Assembly (NCBI RefSeq): GCF_902497775.2
Contig: NZ_OZ024668.1
Coordinates: 457,826 to 521,825 of the forward strand
Direction of reading: 5' to 3'
DNA length: 64,000 nt
DNA from: Pseudomonas fluorescens
Lineage (GTDB): Bacteria > Pseudomonadota > Gammaproteobacteria > Pseudomonadales > Pseudomonadaceae
A program made the translations under genes and the position numbers. The notes under the pieces are model-generated. The model made no database searches, was not told the DNA's origin, and was given only the letters and a program-made list of their open reading frames with translations. The first letter of the stretch is position 1. The number at the start of each line of letters is the position of its first letter. Positions 24,555 to 35,091 of the stretch are shown here, piece by piece.

Positions 24555-25115
24555 TTAGGGTTTGGCTGCAGCCTGCCACAACACCTCGGCCACCCCCTGG
24601 CGCCGCGCTATCAACCGCGCCGCGACAAACAGCAAATCCGACAACCGGTTGATATACGCCAGCCCCACCCCGGCCAAGGGCTCGACACTGTTCAACTGCT
24701 GGCAACGCCGCTCGGTACTGCGGGCCAGGCTGCGGCACACGTGGGCCTGGGCAATCAGCGCCGAGCCACTGGGCAGGATGAAGTTCTCCAGCGGCCCCAG
24801 CTCTTCGTTCCAGCGGTCGATAGCCGCTTCCAGGCGCTCCACTTCAGCATTGTTCAACGCCTGATAGGCTGGCATCGCCAATTCCCCACCCAGATCGAAC
24901 AGCCGGTGCTGACAAGGGGCCAACACCTCACTGAGCTCATCCAGCCCCTGTTCGGCCAACCCGGCCAGCAGCAATCCCAACTGGCTGTTGAGGCTGTCCA
25001 CCTCGCCAATGGCTTCGATCCGCGGGTGGTCCTTGGGCACACGGCGGCCATCGCCCAGGCCGGTTTCACCTTTGTCGCCGGTGCGGGTGTAGATCTTCGA
25101 CAAACGAAAACCCAT
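24555..25115 (-). CDS. Cob(I)alamin adenosyltransferase, PduO type
   Basis: This enzyme transfers adenosyl from ATP to cob(I)alamin, giving coenzyme B12. The 186-residue PduO-type protein has the ATP-binding N-terminus TRTGDKGETGLGDG and the signature FILPSGSALIAQAHVCR-x-ARSTERR. I chose ATG at 25115 (MGFRLSKIYTRTGDKG). The frame is open further upstream inside the sensor kinase gene, but that part does not match the family. It starts 2 bp after the sensor kinase stop. Confidence 0.93.
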   Translation of the reverse strand: MGFRLSKIYTRTGDKGETGLGDGRRVPKDHPRIEAIGEVDSLNSQLGLLLAGLAEQGLDELSEVLAPCQHRLFDLGGELAMPAYQALNNAEVERLEAAIDRWNEELGPLENFILPSGSALIAQAHVCRSLARSTERRCQQLNSVEPLAGVGLAYINRLSDLLFVAARLIARRQGVAEVLWQAAAKP

Positions 25116-25117
25116 GC

Positions 25118-27130
25118 TCAAGACTCCGTTTTCAGTGGGGCAAGCGGTAGGCGCAAGGTGAAGCAGGTGCCCTGGCCCGGTGCCGATTGCACTTCCATCT
25201 GCCCCTTGTGATTGTTGGTGATGATGAAATACGACACCGACAGGCCCAAGCCCGTGCCCTGGCCGATTTCCTTGGTGGTGAAGAATGGCTCGAAGGTGCG
25301 TTTGCGCACCGCTTCGGGCATGCCGATGCCGTTGTCCTCGACCTGGATCTCCGCCCAGGGCGGGTTGAGCCGGGTACGCAGGGTGATGCGCCCGGGCTCG
25401 CTGTCGTCCTGGCGCAGGTGAATGGCCTGGGCGGCGTTTTTCAGCAAGTTGAGCAGCACCTGTTCCAGTTCGTTGGCAGTGCACGGCACCGGGCCGAGGT
25501 TGGGGTCGAACTGACGGACGATGGCTTGGCCTTTGAAGTCGAAGCCGATGGTCAGGTCGAAGTCGTTGCCGGCAATTTCCACCGCCTGGTCGATCAGCGC
25601 CGGCAGGTCGCAAGGCGCCAGCTGGCGGTTGCTGCGGCGGCTGAAACTGAGCATGTGGGTGACGATTTTTGCCGCGCGGGCACCGGCCTGCTGGATGCCG
25701 TCGAGCAACTGCGGCACTTCGCGGCTTTCCAGGTAGCGGTTGACGGTAGGTAGATCGATGCCGATCTCGTCGGCTTGTTCAAGGTTCTTGGCCAGATCCG
25801 GCGACAGCCGCCGGCGAATGTTCTGCACGTTGTGCAGGATGGCGCCCAGAGGGTTGTTGATCTCGTGGGCCATGCCCGCCGCCAGGCCGCCGACCGAGAG
25901 CATTTTCTCCGATTGCACCATCATTTCTTCCAGCGACAGGCGCTGGGTGATGTCGTCGATGCGGATCACCACGCCACGGCCACCGCCGCCCATCAGCGGG
26001 TAGAAGGTCAGGGCGTAGTGGCGGGCGTCGTCGTCCTTGGTCCAGGTCACTCGCTCGATCTTCGCTACCCGATGCTTCTCGACGCTCTCCTTGAGCTGCG
26101 GCAGGAACGGCTTGAGCGGTTCGAAGGCGAGGAAGATCGGTTGGTTCAGCGCCTCGTCCAGCGGCGTGCCGGAAAGCGCGCTGGCTTCCTGGTTCCACTG
26201 GGTGACGTAGAGCTGTTCGTCGAGGGCAATCAGCGCCGAGGGCATGGAGTCGATGATGCTGTTGAGATAATTCTGAAAGCCGGTGAGTTTTTTCTCGATC
26301 TTACTGCGCACCTGGACTTCCAGCTCCAGCTTGCGGTTGGTGTGGCGGGTTTCCTCGGCCAGGCCCTGAGCCTGGTCGTAGGCGTCCTGGAACTCGTCGC
26401 GGGTGCGCTTGAGCTGCTGCTCGCGGGCTTCGATGCGCGAGAGCATGGTGTTGAACGCGTCGGCCAGGCTGCCGATTTCGTCATCGTTGCCGCGTTTGGC
26501 GCGCAGGGCGTAGTTTTCTTCGCGGGTGACCTGGCGCGAGAGCTCTTCGAGCTGGTAGATCGGTTGAGTGATCAGGCGCTTGATCTGCCGGGCGATGATC
26601 ATCCACAGCAGGATACTGAACACCAGGATACCCAGGCTGGCGGTCAGGGTGCCGGTGTAGAAGGCCATCGGCAGTTCGCTGCTGGCCACCAGCAACAGGT
26701 GCCCGGGCGGGCCATCCGCGCGCGGCAGGTTCACCAGTTGCGTACTGCGAAATTCGGTGAGGCGCCAGTTCTCGATGTTGCGGTAGCGCTTGGGCAGTGG
26801 CAGGGCTTCGCCGTGCTGCAGTTGCGCGAGCATCTTGCCGTCGCTGCCGTACAGGGCGGCGGCGCGCAGCGGGGTGTAGCTGTCGAGTTCCTTGAGCAGG
26901 ACCTTGGCGGCTTCCGGCGAATCGCTGGCCTGTTGCGCCAGTTGCGGGTTGGACACCAGCCGGCCGATGGTCTGCAGCGCCTGCGGGGCCATGCTCTCCT
27001 GGGAAATCCAGTAGGCGGCGCTGATAAAGGTCAGGTTGGCCACCAACAGGATGGTGATCAACAACACCAGCAGGGCGGCCAGCAATTTCTGGCCGACCGG
27101 CAGGTTCTCCAGGCGTTCGCGCAAGGTCAT
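25118..27130 (-). CDS. Membrane sensor histidine kinase (HAMP-PAS-HisKA)
   Basis: A 670-residue two-component sensor. It has two membrane segments (about 19-40 and 160-180) around a periplasmic domain, then HAMP (about 182-235), a coiled coil, PAS (about 285-395), HisKA with phospho-acceptor H422 in [12 protein letters not shown], and a full HATPase with [15 protein letters not shown] and GTGLGLS. No response regulator gene is adjacent, so its partner is encoded elsewhere. It matches the orphan kinase found at this place in P. aeruginosa (PA4398, from memory). Signal unknown. Confidence 0.92.
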   Translation of the reverse strand: MTLRERLENLPVGQKLLAALLVLLITILLVANLTFISAAYWISQESMAPQALQTIGRLVSNPQLAQQASDSPEAAKVLLKELDSYTPLRAAALYGSDGKMLAQLQHGEALPLPKRYRNIENWRLTEFRSTQLVNLPRADGPPGHLLLVASSELPMAFYTGTLTASLGILVFSILLWMIIARQIKRLITQPIYQLEELSRQVTREENYALRAKRGNDDEIGSLADAFNTMLSRIEAREQQLKRTRDEFQDAYDQAQGLAEETRHTNRKLELEVQVRSKIEKKLTGFQNYLNSIIDSMPSALIALDEQLYVTQWNQEASALSGTPLDEALNQPIFLAFEPLKPFLPQLKESVEKHRVAKIERVTWTKDDDARHYALTFYPLMGGGGRGVVIRIDDITQRLSLEEMMVQSEKMLSVGGLAAGMAHEINNPLGAILHNVQNIRRRLSPDLAKNLEQADEIGIDLPTVNRYLESREVPQLLDGIQQAGARAAKIVTHMLSFSRRSNRQLAPCDLPALIDQAVEIAGNDFDLTIGFDFKGQAIVRQFDPNLGPVPCTANELEQVLLNLLKNAAQAIHLRQDDSEPGRITLRTRLNPPWAEIQVEDNGIGMPEAVRKRTFEPFFTTKEIGQGTGLGLSVSYFIITNNHKGQMEVQSAPGQGTCFTLRLPLAPLKTES

Positions 27131-27181
27131 GTGAAAGGCGTAATCCCGGTCGGTAGGTGAAAGGGCAGGGTAGCGCCGTGC

Positions 27182-28192
<1,011 letters not shown>

Positions 28193-28212
28193 TTATTTTT
28201 TGGAGAAAAGGT

Positions 28213-28698
28213 ATGCCGTCGTTCGACGTGGTATCGGAACTGGACAAGCACGAAGTCACCAACGCCGTGGAAAACGCGGTCAAGGAACTGGACCGCCGTT
28301 ATGACCTCAAGGGCAAGGGCAGCTTCGAGTTCAAGGAAAAGGAACTGACCGTCAACCTGACCGCCGAAGCCGAATTCCAGCTCGAGGCGATGATCGACAT
28401 TCTCAAGCTGGCCCTGGTCAAGCGCAAGATCGACGTGCAGTGCCTGGAAGTGAAGGACGCCTTCGCCTCGGGCAAGGTCATGAAGCAGGAAGCGGTGCTC
28501 AAAGAGGGTATCGATAAAGAACTGGCGAAGAAGATCGTCGCGCATATCAAGGACGCCAAGCTCAAGGTCCAGGCCGCCATCCAGGGCGAGCAGGTTCGTG
28601 TCACCGGCAAGAAGCGCGACGACCTGCAAGAGGCCATCGCCGCCCTGCGCGCCAAAGAGTTCGGCATGCCGCTGCAGTTCAACAATTTCCGCGACTGA
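28213..28698 (+). CDS. YajQ family nucleotide-binding protein
   Basis: The 161-residue protein is a full-length YajQ (starts [15 protein letters not shown], ends [12 protein letters not shown]). YajQ proteins have a duplicated ferredoxin-like fold and bind nucleotides; some members bind cyclic di-GMP and act with transcription factors. It is divergent from panE, with TTGGAGAAAAGG before the ATG. The window also encodes the c-di-GMP phosphodiesterase BifA, but no direct link is shown. Confidence 0.95.
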   Translation: MPSFDVVSELDKHEVTNAVENAVKELDRRYDLKGKGSFEFKEKELTVNLTAEAEFQLEAMIDILKLALVKRKIDVQCLEVKDAFASGKVMKQEAVLKEGIDKELAKKIVAHIKDAKLKVQAAIQGEQVRVTGKKRDDLQEAIAALRAKEFGMPLQFNNFRD

Positions 28699-28814
28699 AG
28701 TCACGGAGCCCGGAACCTTGGCGCCTTTTTGGCGTCCGAGGGCCGAGGTGCCGCTGAAACGTTTGCGGCAGGTCTTTTTCAGCTCTTTGCCGCCCGGCAT
28801 CAGGAGAACACACG

Positions 28815-29657
28815 ATGGATTTAAACGCTGAGGTCGACCAGCTGGTCAAAGCTTCGCAAACCTGGCTTCCAATGATCATGGAGTACGGCAGCCGCCTGTT
28901 GCTGGCACTGCTGACCCTGGCCATTGGCTGGTGGGTGATCAACAAGGTCACTTATCGTCTGGGCAAACTGTTGGCCCTGCGCAATGCCGACCTGGCCCTG
29001 CAAGGCTTCATCAGCAGCCTGGCCAACATCATTCTGAAGATCCTGCTGATCGTCAGCGTGGCGTCGATGATCGGCATCGAGACCACCTCGTTTGTCGCCG
29101 CCATCGGTGCTGCGGGCCTGGCCATCGGTCTGGCTCTGCAGGGCAGCCTGGCCAACTTCGCGGGCGGCGTGCTGATCCTGCTGTTCCGCCCGTTCCGTAT
29201 CGGTGACTGGATCGAAGCCCAGGGTGTGTCGGGTACCGTCGACAGCATCCAGATCTTCCATACCGTGCTGCGTACCGGCGACAACAAGACTGTGATCCTG
29301 CCCAACGGCAGCCTGTCCAACGGCATCATCACCAACACCAACCGCCAGCCGACGCGCAAGGTGGTATTCGATGTTGGCGTTGATTACGACGCCGACCTGC
29401 AAAAGGCCCGCAACGTGCTGCTGGAACTGGCCCAGGACCCACGGGTGCACCAGGACCCGGCGCCACAGGCGGTGATTTCGACCCTGGGCGACAGCTCGAT
29501 CACCGTATCGCTGCGTATCTGGGTCAACACTGCCGACTACTGGGATGTGATGTTCATGCTCAATGAGCATGCCCGTGACCGTCTGAAGGCCGAGGGCATC
29601 GATATTCCCTTTCCGCAGCGGGTGATCCGCGTGGTGCAGGAAGCGGCGGTGCAGTAA
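28815..29657 (+). CDS. mscS: Small-conductance mechanosensitive channel, MscS type
   Basis: MscS opens on membrane tension and releases solutes after hypo-osmotic shock. The 280-residue size is that of the minimal MscS. Three N-terminal membrane segments end in the glycine/alanine-rich pore helix (AAIGAAGLAIGLALQGSLANFAGG), followed by the beta domain (FRIGDWIEAQGVSGTV) and the alpha/beta C-terminal vestibule. It is followed by an inverted REP pair. Confidence 0.94.
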   Translation: MDLNAEVDQLVKASQTWLPMIMEYGSRLLLALLTLAIGWWVINKVTYRLGKLLALRNADLALQGFISSLANIILKILLIVSVASMIGIETTSFVAAIGAAGLAIGLALQGSLANFAGGVLILLFRPFRIGDWIEAQGVSGTVDSIQIFHTVLRTGDNKTVILPNGSLSNGIITNTNRQPTRKVVFDVGVDYDADLQKARNVLLELAQDPRVHQDPAPQAVISTLGDSSITVSLRIWVNTADYWDVMFMLNEHARDRLKAEGIDIPFPQRVIRVVQEAAVQ

Positions 29658-29662
29658 ACCTT

Positions 29663-29711
29663 TCGCGGGGCAAGCCCGCTCCTACCAGGTGGGAGCGGGC
29701 TTGCCCCGCGA
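29663..29711. repeat. Inverted REP pair after mscS
   Basis: REP units face each other (TCGCGGGGCAAGCCCGCTCC and its reverse complement) with a 3-5 nt loop, between mscS and the MdfA-like gene. The hairpin probably limits readthrough from mscS. Confidence 0.9.
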
Positions 29712-29811
29712 TGCTTTCAGCAGCCATTACACTTGTTCACGTCTTCGCGCTATCTGCGCCCGGTGCTTTCTGGCATATAGGCTCGCTTACTTCTGTTTGC
29801 CCGGTCTTATC

Positions 29812-31062
29812 ATGCTTACCCCCCTGATCAACATCACGCCGTTACGGGCGTTTTGTTTCGCCATGACCCTGGCGCTGTTCGAATTGCTTACCTACCTCGC
29901 CAGTGATGTGGTGATGCCGGCCATGCCGGTGGTGGTCGGTGACCTGAACGCCAGCCCCGAATTCATTCCCCATGCGCTGAACCTCTACCTGCTCGGTGGC
30001 GTCGTGCTGCAATGGCTGATCGGTCCGCTGGCCGACCGCTATGGCCGTCGACCGCTGCTGCTGGGTGGCTGCGCGTTCTTTTGCCTGGCCTGCATCGCCA
30101 CCTTCTGGGTGCAGAGCATCGAGCTGTTCAACCTGCTGCGCCTGCTGCAGGGCATTGGCCTGGGGTTTGTCGTGACGGTCAGCTACCCGGCGCTCAACGA
30201 GGCGTTCAGTGAGGCAGACGCAGTGCGGATGATGGCCCTGCTGGCCAATATCGCCTTGCTGTCGCCACTGCTCGGCCCGCTGGTCGGTACCCTGCTGCTG
30301 GAGTGGGTGTCCTGGCGCTGGCTGTTCGTGCTGTTCGGCGCGGCGGCGGTGCTGGCCTGGTTTGCCCTGTACCGGTTCATGCCGGAAACCCTCGGCGTCG
30401 AGCGCCGCGACGGCTCGCGCCTGGCATTCCAGCCGATCCACCTGCTGCCGTTGCTGGCCGGTTACGGGCAACTGTTGGCCAACCGCCGTTTTGTCGCCGG
30501 CAGTGCCGCCCTGGGCCTGGTCGGCTTGCCGCTGATCGGCTGGATCGGCCTGTCGCCGGTGCTGTTGATCAACGACGAGGGCCTGAGCACCCTGGATTAC
30601 GCCCTGTGGCAATTGCCGGTGTTCGGCGGGCTGATCCTCGGCAACCTGGTGATCAACCGGATTGCCGATCGCTACGCGCTTACCGCCCTGGTACGTCTGG
30701 CGTTGTGGCCGTTCCTGATTGGCTTGCTGGGGATGATGCTGGGCACCTGGCTGTTGCCTTCGGTACTGAGCCTGGTGATCGGCATGTCGGTGTATGCACT
30801 GGGCCTGGGTATCGCCAACGCCGTGTTGTATCGCATGACGCTGTTCTCCAGCGAGCAGAGCAAGGGCCTGGTATCAGCGATGCTGGGGATGATCACCATT
30901 GCCCTGCTGGGCCTTGGCGGGGCGTTGCTGGCGATGCTCGGCGCTGGCGCCAGCCTGGTGCACTTCGCGCTGGCGGCAGGCGCTGCGGGGATTCTGGCGC
31001 TATGGCCGCTGAGGGTCGTTCTGAGCGCTTCTGGCGATATGCCCGAGGCTATCCCGGAGTAA
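29812..31062 (+). CDS. MdfA-like MFS multidrug exporter
   Basis: A 416-residue 12-TM major facilitator exporter. TM1 holds the acidic pair E24 and D32 (FELLTYLASDVVMPAM), with the same 8-residue spacing as the E26/D34 pair that binds cationic drugs and protons in E. coli MdfA. The loop 2-3 motif GPLADRYGRRP is present, and motif C-like sequence (SPLLGPLVGTLLLEWVSWRW) also follows MdfA. ATG 29812 gives MLTPLINITPLRAF; upstream the frame runs through the REP pair. Its substrates here are unknown. The stop codon sits in the loop of a long hairpin. Confidence 0.85.
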   Translation: MLTPLINITPLRAFCFAMTLALFELLTYLASDVVMPAMPVVVGDLNASPEFIPHALNLYLLGGVVLQWLIGPLADRYGRRPLLLGGCAFFCLACIATFWVQSIELFNLLRLLQGIGLGFVVTVSYPALNEAFSEADAVRMMALLANIALLSPLLGPLVGTLLLEWVSWRWLFVLFGAAAVLAWFALYRFMPETLGVERRDGSRLAFQPIHLLPLLAGYGQLLANRRFVAGSAALGLVGLPLIGWIGLSPVLLINDEGLSTLDYALWQLPVFGGLILGNLVINRIADRYALTALVRLALWPFLIGLLGMMLGTWLLPSVLSLVIGMSVYALGLGIANAVLYRMTLFSSEQSKGLVSAMLGMITIALLGLGGALLAMLGAGASLVHFALAAGAAGILALWPLRVVLSASGDMPEAIPE

Positions 31063-31078
31063 CTCCGGCGATAGCCTC
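31045..31078. other. Hairpin with the mdfA-like stop codon in its loop
   Basis: GAGGCTATC-CCGGAG then TAA then CTCCGG-C-GATAGCCTC forms a 15-bp stem with one bulged C. The stop codon TAA (31060-31062) is the whole loop. The stem covers the last five codons of the exporter and most of the 24-bp gap to the convergent ampG. No T-tract follows on either strand, so it is not a classical terminator. Confidence 0.8.
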
Positions 31079-31086
31079 AGCGCGGC

Positions 31087-32628
31087 TCAGGGGCGTTCTG
31101 CAACCTGGTCCTCGACCGGCTCTGGCTTGCCGCGCTCCTGGCGCCATTGCAGGGCGATCAGGATCAGGGTCGGCACGCCGAGCAGGGCGGTGATCAGGAA
31201 GAAGTCGTGGTAGCCGAACTTCTCCACCATGACCCCTGAGTAGCCGCCGATCAGCCGCGGCAACAGCAGCATGATCGAGCTGAGCAGGGCGTATTGGGTT
31301 GCCGAGAACTTCAGGTTGGTCAGGCTCGACAGGTAGGCGACGAACGCCGAGGTGGCCAGGCCCGAGCTGAAGTTGTCCAGCGAGATGGTCACGATCAGCA
31401 TCTGCAGGTTGGCGCCCATGTCGGCGAGCATCAGGAACAGGATGTTGGTCGCCGCCGAAGCCACGCCGCCGATGAACAGAATCGGTAAAATGCCGAAGCG
31501 CACGATCAGCAGGCCACCGAAACCGGCGCCGACCAGGGTCATGATCAGGCCGAAGATCTTGCTGACGCTGGCGATCTGGTCCTTGGTGAAGCCCTGGTCG
31601 ATGTAGAACACGTTGGCCATCACGCCCATCACCGTGTCGGACATCCGGTAAGTGGCGATCAGCCCGAGCAGCAGCAGGGCTTGCCAGCGATAGCGGGTGA
31701 TGAAGTCGTTGACCGGGGTCAGCACCGGCGCCAGGCCGCGGCGGCCCATGGCCGACAGGCACAGCGCGGTGAGGGTGATGTAGAGGATCGCGCGCAGGAA
31801 GGCGCGGTCTTCGAGCAGCAGGTCGAGCAGGCTCACGCCTTCGAACAGCACGCTGGCGAAATCGGTGTTGTACAGCTGGGTGAAGGTGGCCGGTACCGAC
31901 ACCAGCAGAACGATCAGTACGAATACCGACACCAGCTGGTGGGCCAGGCCGTAGCGTGCCGCCGACAGTTGGGTGCGCAGCGGCACGGGCGGCTCACGCA
32001 TCAACAGGGTGGTGATGACGGCCGGCAGCATCAAGACGCCGAACAGCACATAGGTGCCGGTCCAGGCTTTGTGCAGGTAGCTGAAACCGGTAGAGCCGAA
32101 ACCTTCGGCGAAGAACAGCGCACCGGCGGTGGCCAGCAGCGCGGCAACCCGGTAGCCGGCCATGTAGCTGGCGGCAAGCGCGGCCTGGCGCTGGTCGTCG
32201 GCGATTTCCAGGCGGTAGGCATCGACGGCGATGTCCTGGGTCGCCGAGGCAAAGGCCACCAGCACCGCCAGGGCAATCAGCCACGACAGGTGTTTTTGCG
32301 GGTCGCAGAAGCCCATGCCGATCAGGCCGATGACTACCAGGATCTGCGACAGCACCAGCCAGGAGCGGCGGCGCCCGAGTTTGCCGAGCAACGGCAGGCG
32401 CCATTGGTCGAGCAACGGTGACCACACCCATTTGAAGGCATAGGCCAGGCCGATCAGGCTGGCATAACCGATGGTTTCACGGGCCACGCCGGCCTCGCGC
32501 AGCCATACCGACAGGGTTGAAAACACCAGCATGTAAGGCAAGCCGGCGGCAAAGCCGAGCAACAACAGCACCAGTGTCGACGGGCTGGCATAGGCAGCGA
32601 GCGCAGCGCGCCAGGTTTTACGGGGCAT
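31087..32628 (-). CDS. ampG: Muropeptide permease AmpG
   Basis: AmpG imports GlcNAc-anhydroMurNAc peptides from the periplasm for cell wall recycling; in Pseudomonas it is needed for ampC beta-lactamase induction. The 513-residue protein is an MFS transporter with the AmpG start (STLVLLLLGFAAGLPYMLVFSTL) and about 14 predicted membrane segments, including SATQDIAVDAYRLE. It is the second gene after the alkyltransferase-like gene on the minus strand and converges on the MdfA-like gene. Confidence 0.93.
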   Translation of the reverse strand: MPRKTWRAALAAYASPSTLVLLLLGFAAGLPYMLVFSTLSVWLREAGVARETIGYASLIGLAYAFKWVWSPLLDQWRLPLLGKLGRRRSWLVLSQILVVIGLIGMGFCDPQKHLSWLIALAVLVAFASATQDIAVDAYRLEIADDQRQAALAASYMAGYRVAALLATAGALFFAEGFGSTGFSYLHKAWTGTYVLFGVLMLPAVITTLLMREPPVPLRTQLSAARYGLAHQLVSVFVLIVLLVSVPATFTQLYNTDFASVLFEGVSLLDLLLEDRAFLRAILYITLTALCLSAMGRRGLAPVLTPVNDFITRYRWQALLLLGLIATYRMSDTVMGVMANVFYIDQGFTKDQIASVSKIFGLIMTLVGAGFGGLLIVRFGILPILFIGGVASAATNILFLMLADMGANLQMLIVTISLDNFSSGLATSAFVAYLSSLTNLKFSATQYALLSSIMLLLPRLIGGYSGVMVEKFGYHDFFLITALLGVPTLILIALQWRQERGKPEPVEDQVAERP

Positions 32629-32671
32629 GGGCCAACATCTGCCTCAAGTTTACGAAAACAAAGCGCGCACT

Positions 32672-33025
32672 CTAACCGCTGTGCTCCATCGGGCGCCAGC
32701 CATGGCGCAACATATCCACACGATTATTGTGCAGGGTAATGCCTTCTGCCCGTAGCCGGGCACGCTGCTCATCGCCCGAAGGGGTACCCAGGGCCAGACT
32801 CAGGCGCCCGCCGGCGCCCAGCACCCGGTGCCAGGGTAACTGGGTGTCGCTGGGCAATTGGCTGAGGGTACGCCCGACCCAGCGCGCTGCGCGGCCAAGG
32901 CCAGCCAATTGCGCCAGCTCCCCGTAGCTGATCACTTTGCCCTCGGGCACCTGGCCAAGTACCAGATAGAGTGCCATTCGTCGGGCCTCAGTGCTTTCGG
33001 TCGGATCGCCGGGAATCCCGTTCAT
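32672..33025 (-). CDS. Alkyltransferase-like (ATL) DNA-binding protein
   Basis: The 117-residue protein is an O6-alkylguanine DNA alkyltransferase fold without the reactive cysteine. The active-site PCHR becomes P64-W65-H66-R67, the mark of ATL proteins. ATLs bind O6-alkylguanine, flip the base and hand the lesion to nucleotide excision repair. VPEGKVISYGELAQLAG and GRAARWVGRTLS are the helix-turn-helix parts. I chose ATG 33025; an upstream ATG at 33073 would add a non-family tail. Confidence 0.9.
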   Translation of the reverse strand: MNGIPGDPTESTEARRMALYLVLGQVPEGKVISYGELAQLAGLGRAARWVGRTLSQLPSDTQLPWHRVLGAGGRLSLALGTPSGDEQRARLRAEGITLHNNRVDMLRHGWRPMEHSG

Positions 33026-33177
33026 CGCCGGATTCGCCGATCGCGCGCGCGAAGCGCCGGGCAGAGCGGGCAAATAAGAATTGAACTCATCGACATGGTG
33101 CAGGTCAGTCCTTGCTCTGATGGCGGGTATCTGGATAATGCCCGACTTTTTTCGCTAACCCGAGTCCGTTGCCGCTT

Positions 33178-34185
33178 ATGTTGCCTAGAGCCCTGTTGTG
33201 CGTTGCCCTCGCTGCTGCCTGTTCCCCCGCCCTTGCCGACACCGTATGGATGAAAAACGGTGACAAGCTCAGTGGCAAGATCAAGGTCTTCGATGGCGGC
33301 AAACTGTTGCTCGAAACCCCCTACGGCGGCTCCATCGCCCTGGACTGGAAACAGGTCAAGACCCTGGAGAGCGACCAGGAGCTGCTGGTCAAGCAGGACG
33401 CCTACACCGGCGAGAAGGCCAAGTCGCTGCAGGCAGCGGACAACGGCAAGGTCATCCTGGCCAATGGCGAGACGCCCAAGACCGTCGAGCTGGCCAGTAT
33501 CCAGCAGATCATGAAGCCAAAGCCTGTGGTCGAAGACCTGTCGTGGAAGGGCAACGTCGACCTGGCCATGGACTACAAGCGCGCCGAAACCAACAGCGAC
33601 GACTACGACATCGACTTCAAGACCACCGCCCGCCACGGCCGCTGGCGCCACCAGGCTGAAGGTGAATACAACCGCGAAAGCAAGGACGACGTCACCACCA
33701 CCAACAACTGGAGCGCCGAATACGCGCTGGACCGCTTCATCACCGAGAAGTGGTTCTGGCAGGGCCGTCTGGAATACAAGCGTGACCATATCGAAGACCT
33801 CGCCCGCCAGCGCACCGTGGGTACCGGCCCGGGTTACCAGTTCTGGGACAACGAGCTGGGGGCGTTCTCGCTCGGTTCGCTGGTCAACCGTACCGACTAT
33901 GAATACGCCGACGGCGGCAAGGACAACTTCTACTCGCTGGCCATGAAGTGGGACTACAACCGCTACCTCATCGGCAAACGCGTCGAGTTCTTCACCAATG
34001 GCGAAGTCGGCAAGCCACTGGGCGGCGTCGCCGAATACGCGCTGGATGCCGAAGTCGGCCTGCGCTACAAGGTCACCGAATGGGCCTCGCTCAACCTCAA
34101 GGCCGAGAAAGACATCATCAGCGGCACCCGCGACAGCGACCTGGACAAGACCCGCTATACCGCAGGTTTCGGCGTCGCCTGGTAA
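33178..34185 (+). CDS. DUF481 outer-membrane beta-barrel protein
   Basis: A 335-residue exported protein. The signal peptide (LLCVALAAACSPALA) is cut near residue 21. Residues about 25-100 form a small domain with repeated G-x-L/V-x-G-x-I patterns. The remainder is a DUF481 (YdiY-like) barrel with alternating aromatic strands and a terminal W typical of outer-membrane proteins. ATG 33178 is preferred; a TTG at 33169 is in frame. Function unknown; family members have been called salt-inducible. Confidence 0.85.
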   Translation: MLPRALLCVALAAACSPALADTVWMKNGDKLSGKIKVFDGGKLLLETPYGGSIALDWKQVKTLESDQELLVKQDAYTGEKAKSLQAADNGKVILANGETPKTVELASIQQIMKPKPVVEDLSWKGNVDLAMDYKRAETNSDDYDIDFKTTARHGRWRHQAEGEYNRESKDDVTTTNNWSAEYALDRFITEKWFWQGRLEYKRDHIEDLARQRTVGTGPGYQFWDNELGAFSLGSLVNRTDYEYADGGKDNFYSLAMKWDYNRYLIGKRVEFFTNGEVGKPLGGVAEYALDAEVGLRYKVTEWASLNLKAEKDIISGTRDSDLDKTRYTAGFGVAW

Positions 34186-34205
34186 GCACGCTGGCAAGCC
34201 TGAGC

Positions 34206-34224
34206 GATAATGATTATTTTGTCG
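34206..34224 (+). promoter_or_regulatory. Candidate Fur box upstream of the hugZ-like gene
   Basis: GATAATGATTATTTTGTCG matches the 19-bp Fur consensus GATAATGATAATCATTATC at about 12 positions, including an unbroken GATAATGAT. It lies 71-90 bp before the GTG start of a HugZ-type heme protein, a setting where iron control is expected. Confidence 0.5.
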
Positions 34225-34295
34225 GTTAACCAGCCTGGTCGTGCCTCTGCACGCACGGCCAGGATTACGACGATTATCGAGCGGGGAGTCATACA

Positions 34296-35027
34296 GTGAG
34301 CGCTAAAGCCGCAACACAGGCACGGGAGCTGCTGCTCAAGGAATACCGCGGGGTGCTGTCGACCCATTCCAAGTCGATGCCGGGGTTTCCCTTCGGATCG
34401 GTGGTGCCCTACTGCCTGGATGCCGACGGCAACCCGCTGATCCTGATCAGCCGCATTGCCCAGCACACCCACAATCTGCAAAAAGATCCCAAGTGCTCGT
34501 TGCTGGTGGGCGAGCGTGATGCCGAAGATGTCCAGGCGGTGGGCCGCCTTACCGTACTGGCCGAGGCGCACAAGCTGGTCGAGCCCGAAGCGGTCGAAGC
34601 GGCAGCAGAGCGCTACTATCGTTACTTCCCCGAGTCGGCCAACTACCATAAAGCCCACGATTTCGACTTCTGGGTGCTCAAGCCGGTGCGCCATCGCTAC
34701 ATCGGCGGCTTCGGCGCGATCCACTGGGTCGATCACCTGACCCTGGCCAACCCCTTTGCCGGCAAGGCCGAACAGAGCATGATCGAGCACATGAACAGCG
34801 ATCATGCCAACGCCATCGAACACTACGTCCAGCTCAGCGGCCTGCCTCAGGCCACGGCGGCGCAGATGGTCGGCATCGACAGCGAGGGCATGCACCTGCG
34901 CATTGGCCAGGCGCTGCACTGGCTGCCGTTCGCGGCTCCTTGCAACACGCCGATACAAGTGCGCGAAGCCCTGGTTTTTCTGGCCCGCGCCGAGCAATGG
35001 CCACAGCGTGAAAGCGCAGAGGCTTGA
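34296..35027 (+). CDS. HugZ-type heme-binding/oxygenase-like protein
   Basis: The 243-residue protein has a split-barrel FMN/pyridoxamine-phosphate-oxidase-like domain (residues 1-155; VVPYCLDADGNPLILIS, HTHNLQKDPKCSLLV) followed by a DUF2470 domain (160-240) with MIEHMNSDHANAIEHY. This pairing is that of HugZ/HutZ proteins, which bind and degrade heme. The GTG start is supported by GGGGAG 8 nt upstream. A Fur-like box upstream suggests iron control. Enzymatic activity is inferred from the family only. Confidence 0.85.
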   Translation: MSAKAATQARELLLKEYRGVLSTHSKSMPGFPFGSVVPYCLDADGNPLILISRIAQHTHNLQKDPKCSLLVGERDAEDVQAVGRLTVLAEAHKLVEPEAVEAAAERYYRYFPESANYHKAHDFDFWVLKPVRHRYIGGFGAIHWVDHLTLANPFAGKAEQSMIEHMNSDHANAIEHYVQLSGLPQATAAQMVGIDSEGMHLRIGQALHWLPFAAPCNTPIQVREALVFLARAEQWPQRESAEA

Positions 35028-35091
35028 AATGGCGAGGGATCGCATCCATTAAAGGTCTACTGCAAGGACATCTTGCGCAGAGGAACCGTTG

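Noticed and set aside
24519..25211. Plus-strand frame opposite the adenosyltransferase
   Set aside because: Shadow of the minus-strand gene; no family match, and the minus-strand protein has full PduO-type motifs.
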